Assembly (NCBI GenBank): GCA_030647575.1
Contig: JAUSJS010000056.1
Location: 1-18,186, forward strand
DNA: 18,186 bases
Reading direction: 5' to 3'
Source of the DNA: Candidatus Limnocylindrales bacterium
GTDB lineage: Bacteria > Chloroflexota > Limnocylindria > Limnocylindrales > CSP1-4
Under the pieces are notes generated by a model. The model saw only the letters and a list, made by a program, of their open reading frames with translations, was not told where the DNA came from and made no database searches. This document shows, piece by piece, positions 13,940-18,186 of the stretch (within the stretch, counting starts at the first letter, position 1; each line of letters begins with the position of its first letter). The position numbers and the translations under genes are program-made.

Positions 13940-14035
13940 CGAGGACCTCACGCTGCGAACCAACACCGTGTGCGGGGGACCGGGAGCTCGGGACGACCCA
14001 GGCCGCGGGCGACGGGCGATGCGACCCGAGGCTCG

Positions 14036-14065
14036 ATGCTAGCAGCGGCCGAGAGGTCGGGTCAA
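14036..14065 (-). promoter_or_regulatory. Predicted sigma-70-type promoter of the amidohydrolase operon
   Basis: TTGACC (14060-14065) and TAGCAT (14036-14041) on the minus strand with an 18-base spacer. They lie in the gap between hemW and the amidohydrolase, about 97 bases before the latter's ATG. The same TAGCAT hexamer serves the divergent promoter at 8819-8824. Confidence 0.5.
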
Positions 14066-14089
14066 TATCCAATCCATGAATACGCAACG

Positions 14090-14106
14090 GGCGCTCATCC
14101 AGCGCC
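14090..14106 (-). terminator. Short hairpin after hemW
   Basis: GGCGCT / AGCGCC stem of six base pairs with a five-base loop, eight bases after the hemW stop, followed on the minus strand by a sequence with only scattered Ts. It is weak as a terminator, but it is the only candidate between hemW and the next promoter. Confidence 0.3.
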
Positions 14107-14114
14107 TGCCGGTC

Positions 14115-15332
14115 CTACACCATCCGGGCGAAGAGCTCGTTCGAGAGGAGGCGGCCGCGAGTCGTGAGCACGACCCGTTCCTCGTCGGTCACCTGCACTA
14201 ACTGGTCGCCGAGCGCCCAGGCGAAGGCATCGGCGAATGCCGGCTCGTGCGCGGTGGCCAGCGCCACGCCTCGATCCGTCCGCAACCCGAGGATGGCGGC
14301 CTCCGCGGCGGCCATGGCCGGTTTCAGCGTCTCGGAGCCGCCCGGCGGCAATCGTGGCGGCGCGCCATCGGCCGGTGCGAGGGCGCCCATGTAGCCGTCC
14401 AGCCGGGCACCGGTCCAGCGCCGGGTCGCGCCATCGAAGGCATGCGCGCCAGGGCCCACGGCCTCGTACGGGCGGCGCTCCCAGTAGACGAGGTTGTGCC
14501 GGCTCTCGTGTCCCGGCCGTGCCCAGTTGCTGATCTCGTAGCCGCGCCAGCCGTCGGCGGCGAGGCGCTCGACGGCGTGCTGGTATTGCGCGACGGCCCG
14601 GTCCTCGCCCTGGCGCGATCGGGCGCGCTCCCGCCAGCGGCGCGCGCCGGCGGTTGTCGGGAGGTGGTCCCCGGTTGGACCGGTCAGGCCTTCCGCGTCG
14701 GGATCGTCGAGGGTCAGGGCGTAAAGCGACAGGTGGTCCGGGTCGAGCACCAGCGCGACCTCGAGCGTCTCGGCCCAGCGCGCGAGCGACGAGTCGGGAA
14801 GGTCATAGAGGAGGTCGAGGCTGACCGATCCGATCCCGCCCTCGCGGGCGGCCGCGACGGCGTCTGCCACGTCGCTCGCGCCATGCCGACGCCCGAGCCG
14901 ACGTAGCTCCGGGTCCGACAGCGACTGGGCGCCCAGCGACAGGCGCGTCACGCCCGCCGCCCGCAGGCCCCGGGCATCGCCTCGCTCAGCAGGTCCTGGG
15001 TTCGCCTCGATGGTCACCTCGGCGTCCGTGGCGACCCCGAAGCGTGCCCGGACGCGCTCCAGCAGTCCGGCCACCGCCTCGGGCGGGAGGAGCGACGGCG
15101 TTCCGCCGCCGAGGTAGACCGTTTCGAGCGGCGGCCGAGGCGTCCCGACGGCCTCGTCCAGCGCGTCGGCGCGGAGCTCGAGCTCGGTATGGAGCGCGTC
15201 CAGGAACGCTCCCACGCGCGCCCTCGGGCCACGCGCCGCGGCCCCGGCGTAGACCACGAAGTCGCAGTACGGACAGAGCGAGACGCAGAACGGTACGTGG
15301 ATGTAGAGCGCGACGGGCGGGACTGCGTTCAC
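14115..15332 (-). CDS. hemW: HemW, radical SAM haem chaperone (coproporphyrinogen III oxidase-like)
   Basis: 405 residues from GTG 15332, which overlaps the stop of the CPBP gene by four bases (GTGA); the frame is open further upstream but has no homology. L-Y-I-H-V-P-F-C-V-S-L-C-P-Y-C-D-F (9-25) contains the C16-x3-C20-x2-C23 iron-sulfur site with the P-Y-C-D-F typical of HemW. It is followed by T-V-Y-L-G-G-G-T-P-S, I-E-A-N-P, S-L-G-A-Q-S, then H-N-L-V-Y-W and G-P-G-A-H-A-F in the C-terminal half. HemW binds haem and delivers it to membrane haem proteins; many are misannotated as the oxygen-independent oxidase HemN. It is the last gene of the lepA operon, an association common in bacteria. 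Confidence 0.9.
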   Translation of the reverse strand: MNAVPPVALYIHVPFCVSLCPYCDFVVYAGAAARGPRARVGAFLDALHTELELRADALDEAVGTPRPPLETVYLGGGTPSLLPPEAVAGLLERVRARFGVATDAEVTIEANPGPAERGDARGLRAAGVTRLSLGAQSLSDPELRRLGRRHGASDVADAVAAAREGGIGSVSLDLLYDLPDSSLARWAETLEVALVLDPDHLSLYALTLDDPDAEGLTGPTGDHLPTTAGARRWRERARSRQGEDRAVAQYQHAVERLAADGWRGYEISNWARPGHESRHNLVYWERRPYEAVGPGAHAFDGATRRWTGARLDGYMGALAPADGAPPRLPPGGSETLKPAMAAAEAAILGLRTDRGVALATAHEPAFADAFAWALGDQLVQVTDEERVVLTTRGRLLSNELFARMV

Positions 15333-16099
15333 CGATCGCGCGAGGTCGGCTCCCGCGACCCGATCACCCGCCAGCCCTCCGGAGGCCGGCGCCGCTTCTC
15401 GATCTCCTCGACCTCCCGGCCGCGCGGCATCGTCTGGCCGATGTGCCCCGTGCACAGGAAGACGGCGAAGCGGGTGACCGCATGGCCCAGGAAGGACGCT
15501 GCGATCCCGCCGGTCAGTGCGGTCAGCCAGCCGCCGAGCAGGCCGATCCCGAGCGTCAGGCCCAGCAGGTAGCGGTCGCGTCCCGGCGCCCCCAGGCGGG
15601 TCGCCAGCGCGTAGATGATGGCCTGGAGCAGGTTGGCGAGGGTCGGGTCCACGCCGCCGGTCAGGAGCAAGCCGAACATCGCCCCGCGAAATGTGACCTC
15701 GTCGATGAGGGCCGTCGCCGTCGAGTTGAGCAGCGCGCCCGGGTACGAGCTCTCTGCCGGAAGACGGATCCTGTGATACCGGTAGCTGGCGAACCCCACC
15801 GCGACCAGCACGCCGAGCCCGCCGAACGCGATCCCGCCGAGCACGGCCCCGAGCCGGTCGCCCGAGCCGAGGAAGAGCTCCGTCCGGGCCGCCGGATGGA
15901 TCGACAGGATCAGAACGGCGATCCCAAAGCCCAGCCCGTACCACGCCAGCCGGCGGCGAAGTCGCGGGCGCTCGCCCGCCCCGGTCACCTCGTAGTACTC
16001 GGCCGTCCCGAAGCGTTCCGCGTCCAGCCGCAGCAGCGCCAGCAGCAGGGTCAGGCCGACCGCGATCAGCGAGCGCGACAGGAGAATGAAGTCGTCCAT
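15329..16099 (-). CDS. CPBP-family intramembrane metalloprotease-like protein
   Basis: 256 residues from ATG 16099, ten bases after the lepA stop. Several membrane helices are evident (about 5-24, 52-68, 82-104, 124-148, 155-168, 178-198). The family motif E-E-x-x-x-R reads D-E-V-T-F-R (133-138), and a histidine follows in F-L-G-H-A-V-T-R (203-210), the expected CPBP/Abi (Rce1-like) metal-site pattern. The C-terminal 30 residues are charged and probably cytosolic. CPBP proteins are membrane proteases or protease-like proteins of varied function. Placement between lepA and hemW is probably lineage-specific; no functional link to either is evident. The change of the first Glu to Asp is a mild variation. 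Confidence 0.8.
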   Translation of the reverse strand: MDDFILLSRSLIAVGLTLLLALLRLDAERFGTAEYYEVTGAGERPRLRRRLAWYGLGFGIAVLILSIHPAARTELFLGSGDRLGAVLGGIAFGGLGVLVAVGFASYRYHRIRLPAESSYPGALLNSTATALIDEVTFRGAMFGLLLTGGVDPTLANLLQAIIYALATRLGAPGRDRYLLGLTLGIGLLGGWLTALTGGIAASFLGHAVTRFAVFLCTGHIGQTMPRGREVEEIEKRRRPPEGWRVIGSREPTSRDR

Positions 16100-16109
16100 C
16101 GCCTGGGCG

Positions 16110-17921
16110 TCAGCCCTCGTCCATCCGGAGCATCGCCAGGAAGGCCTCCTGCGGGATCTCGACCGACCCGACCCGTTTCATCCGCTGCTTCCCCTCCTTC
16201 TGCTTTTCGAGGAGCTTCCGCTTGCGGGTGATGTCGCCACCGTAGCACTTGGCCAGCACGTTCTTGCGCATGGCCCGCACCGATTCACGAGCGATGACGT
16301 TGGAGCCAATGGCCGCCTGGATCGGGATCTCGAACATCTGGCGCGGGATCAGCTCCTTGAGCCGCTCGGCCAGCGCCCGCCCAGTCGACTGTGCCCGGTC
16401 GCGGTGGACGATCAGCGAGAGCGCGTCGACCGGCTCGCCATTGACCAGGATGTCGACCTTGGCCAAGTTGGCCGGCCGGTAGCCGAGCTCTTCGTAGTCC
16501 ATCGAGGCGTAGCCCTGGCTGCGGCTCTTGAGCTTGTCGAAGTAGTCGACGATCAGCTCCGCCAGTGGCATCTCGAAATGGAGCACGACCCGGGCCGGGT
16601 CGAGGTACTCCATCGTCATGAAATCGCCGCGCCGGCTGGTCGACAGCTCCATCAACGCCCCGATGTACTGGCTGGGTGTGACCACGCTGAGCTTGACCCA
16701 CGGCTCCTCGATCGCCTCGATGTCGGTCGGGTTGGGCAGCAGCGCCGGGTTGTCGACCGCGACGCTGCCGCGTCGCATGGTCAGGATGACGTGGTATTCG
16801 ACCGACGGCGCCGAGGCGATCAGGTCGAGGTCGAACTCGCGCTCGAGGCGCTCCTGGACGATCTCCATGTGGAGCAGGCCCAGGAAGCCGCAGCGGAACC
16901 CGAACCCGAGCGCGACCGAGCTCTCCGGCTCATAGGTGAACGAGGCGTCGTTCAGGTGCAGCTTCTCGAGCGCGTCGCGCAGCAGCGGGTAGTCCTCACC
17001 GCTGACCGGGTAGATCCCGGCGAAGACCAGGCTCTTGGCCTCCTGGTAGCCGGGGAGCGGCTCGGCGGCCGGCCGCGCGACGCTCGTGACCGTGTCGCCA
17101 ACCTGGGCATCGCGGACGCTCTTGAGCCCCGTTGCGACGTAACCGACCTCGCCCGCCACGAGCTGCCGGACGGGGACGAGGTGCGGCCGGAAGACGCCCA
17201 GCTCGAGCGGGTCCGCCTCGGCGCCACTGGCCATCAAGCGGATCGCGTCGCCACGGCGGAGCGTGCCCTGGGCGAGCCGGACGTAGACGACAACGCCCTT
17301 GTAGGCGTCGTAGTGGCTGTCGAAGATCAGGCCCTGGAGCGGTTTCGCCGGGTCGCCCTTGGGGGCCGGAATGCGGGCGACGATCGCCTCGAGGATCTCG
17401 GGCACGCCGGTCCCGTCCTTGGCCGAGGCGAGGAGCACCTCCTCGCGCGGGATGGCCAGCACGCTCTCCAGCTCGTCCATGATCGTTTCCGGGTCGGCGG
17501 ACGGCAGGTCGATCTTGTTGAGCACGGGGATCAGGGTGAGCCCTTCGCGCAGGGCGAGGTGGACGTTGGCCAGGGTCTGCGCCTCGATCCCCTGGCTGGC
17601 GTCGACGACAAGGATCGCCCCTTCGCAGGCCTGCAGGCTGTGGCTCACCTCGTAGGCGAAGTCGACGTGCCCCGGCGTGTCGATCAGGTTGAGGCCGTAG
17701 GTCAGCCCGTCGCGCGCCTGGTATTCGAGACGCACGGCGCGAGCCTTGATCGTGATTCCCTTCTCGCGCTCCAGGTCCATCGAATCGAGGACCTGGCTGG
17801 TCATCTGGCGCGCATCGATCGTGTGGGTCAGCTCGAGCAACCGATCGGCGAGCGTGGACTTCCCGTGGTCGATGTGGGCGATGATGCTGAAGTTGCGCAG
17901 GCGGTCTTGCGGAATGGTCAC
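16110..17921 (-). CDS. lepA: Elongation factor 4 (LepA), ribosomal back-translocase GTPase
   Basis: 603 residues from GTG 17921, full length. The start fits the LepA N-terminus (R-N-F-S-I-I-A-H-I-D-H-G-K-S-T, residues 9-23, containing the G1 loop). G3 D-T-P-G-H-V-D-F and G4 N-K-I-D follow, then the EF-G-like domains, and the unique LepA C-terminal domain with Y-G-G-D-I-T-R-K-R-K-L-L-E-K-Q-K and K-R-V-G-S-V-E-I-P near the end. LepA acts on the translating ribosome. No Shine-Dalgarno site precedes the GTG; a TACACT hexamer eight bases upstream suggests a very short or absent leader. It is the first gene of the lepA - CPBP - hemW operon. Confidence 0.97.
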   Translation of the reverse strand: MTIPQDRLRNFSIIAHIDHGKSTLADRLLELTHTIDARQMTSQVLDSMDLEREKGITIKARAVRLEYQARDGLTYGLNLIDTPGHVDFAYEVSHSLQACEGAILVVDASQGIEAQTLANVHLALREGLTLIPVLNKIDLPSADPETIMDELESVLAIPREEVLLASAKDGTGVPEILEAIVARIPAPKGDPAKPLQGLIFDSHYDAYKGVVVYVRLAQGTLRRGDAIRLMASGAEADPLELGVFRPHLVPVRQLVAGEVGYVATGLKSVRDAQVGDTVTSVARPAAEPLPGYQEAKSLVFAGIYPVSGEDYPLLRDALEKLHLNDASFTYEPESSVALGFGFRCGFLGLLHMEIVQERLEREFDLDLIASAPSVEYHVILTMRRGSVAVDNPALLPNPTDIEAIEEPWVKLSVVTPSQYIGALMELSTSRRGDFMTMEYLDPARVVLHFEMPLAELIVDYFDKLKSRSQGYASMDYEELGYRPANLAKVDILVNGEPVDALSLIVHRDRAQSTGRALAERLKELIPRQMFEIPIQAAIGSNVIARESVRAMRKNVLAKCYGGDITRKRKLLEKQKEGKQRMKRVGSVEIPQEAFLAMLRMDEG

Positions 17922-17929
17922 GGGGCGGC

Positions 17930-17935
17930 AGTGTA
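17930..17935 (-). promoter_or_regulatory. Possible -10 element of lepA
   Basis: TACACT on the minus strand, eight bases before the GTG start of lepA. No -35 with normal spacing was found (TTGGGT lies only 14 bases upstream). The close distance and lack of a ribosome binding site would fit a leaderless or nearly leaderless message. Confidence 0.3.
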
Positions 17936-17985
17936 GCCGGGACGAGGCGACCCAACGGGAGCTGGGCTGGTCTCTGTGGTCTATG

Positions 17986-18014
17986 GTCAGTCTCTCTCAT
18001 CGGTGGAGACTGAC
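17986..18014. repeat. 9-bp inverted repeat in the lepA upstream spacer
   Basis: GTCAGTCTC (17986-17994) and its exact complement GAGACTGAC (18006-18014) with an 11-base loop, about 65 bases before the lepA start. The surrounding spacer is visibly less GC-rich than the genes. It may be a regulatory hairpin or operator, or part of a small repeat element. Confidence 0.45.
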
Positions 18015-18018
18015 AAAG

Positions 18019-18054
18019 TCACTGAGCAGTTAGCAGTGCCACATTCACTGAGCA
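18019..18054. repeat. Two direct copies of TCACTGAGCA
   Basis: Exact 10-base copies at 18019-18028 and 18045-18054, 26 bases apart start to start, in the spacer between lepA and the plus-strand gene. Spacing of about two and a half helical turns and no coding potential; a binding-site pair or repeat remnant is possible. Confidence 0.4.
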
Positions 18055-18169
18055 AGCAAGGGCTGGGCTGGTCGCATTCGGGCACCTCTGCTACCATCCG
18101 TCTTCGCGTCCGGCACCCGTCTCGTGCCGCGTGCTCATCTGAACCACCTTCAACCTGAGGTTTGCCCAC

Positions 18170-18186
18170 GTGGCCAAGACGCCCCG
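18170..18186 (+). CDS. Start of a plus-strand gene, possibly rpsT (ribosomal protein S20)
   Basis: GTG 18170 has a GAGG site nine bases upstream, and a TACCAT hexamer lies at 18092-18097. Only five full codons are present (M-A-K-T-P). A short basic start divergent from lepA recalls rpsT, which often lies there, but the fragment is far too short to prove it. Confidence 0.3.

Noticed and set aside
16086..17936. 616-codon plus-strand open frame opposite lepA
   Set aside because: Its length mirrors lepA exactly, and the peptide is Asp/Val/Arg-rich with no domain; it is a shadow of lepA codon use.
1..18186. CRISPR array, tRNA or rRNA genes, insertion sequences
   Set aside because: No regularly spaced repeats, no cloverleaf sequences, and no transposase or terminal inverted repeats were seen on either strand.

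Overview
The window is strongly GC-biased bacterial DNA with tightly packed genes; no gene-free stretch exceeds about 250 bases. Genes often overlap through ATGA or GTGA, GTG starts are common, and at least one divergent promoter looks leaderless. The ordinary housekeeping genes (lepA, a CPBP membrane protease, hemW) suit a high-GC Gram-positive-type lineage such as Chloroflexota or Actinomycetota, but the sequence alone does not settle which.

Region A (1-8812, all minus strand) reads as one long operon. In transcription order it holds: a DUF2877 protein (AllH/YlbF-like); an unrecognised protein with five cysteines near its C-terminus; phosphosulfolactate synthase (ComA/XcbB type); two aspartase/fumarase-superfamily lyases; a D-cysteine-desulfhydrase-like PLP enzyme; a CoA-disulfide-reductase-like flavoprotein with Cys43; an 88-residue basic protein; an OsmC-family protein; and the first 48 codons of a protein that looks like the AllF/AllG (FdrA/YlbE) family and runs off the window. 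ComA + two such lyases + a D-cysteine-desulfhydrase homologue is the gene set of the bacterial coenzyme M (CoM) pathway described in Xanthobacter autotrophicus Py2 (sulfite addition to PEP, phosphate elimination, decarboxylation, thiolation, reduction). No CoM-using enzyme (epoxyalkane:CoM transferase, alkene monooxygenase, methyl-CoM reductase) is in the window.

Region B (8834-13939) is a nitrogen-starvation (Nit1C / MSMEG_0567-0572 / Sll0783-0787) type cluster. An AIR-synthase-like gene lies on the plus strand, divergent from region A and convergent with the rest. On the minus strand, in transcription order, are an amidohydrolase, the MSMEG_0572/Sll0783-type protein, the MSMEG_0568-type radical SAM protein, a six-helix AmiS/UreI-like membrane protein and the MSMEG_0567/Sll0786-type acetyltransferase. 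The usual nitrilase and flavin monooxygenase are not present in the window. Two nearly identical palindromes and two strong hairpins lie in the gaps of this operon. The 182-base gap 11070-11251 shows nothing convincing beyond the ribosome binding site of the membrane protein.

Region C (14115-17921, minus strand) is a core operon lepA - CPBP protease - hemW. Upstream of lepA is a less GC-rich 248-base spacer with an inverted repeat and direct repeats. Beyond it, the first codons of a plus-strand gene appear, possibly rpsT.

The main point of interest is the junction of regions A and B: a complete-looking bacterial CoM biosynthesis set, flanked by oxamate/allantoin-type (AllFGH-like) genes and sharing a divergent promoter with a nitrilase-less Nit1C-like cluster. 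This suggests a CoM-linked pathway for a small nitrogen compound that I do not recognise as described. That functional link is inference.
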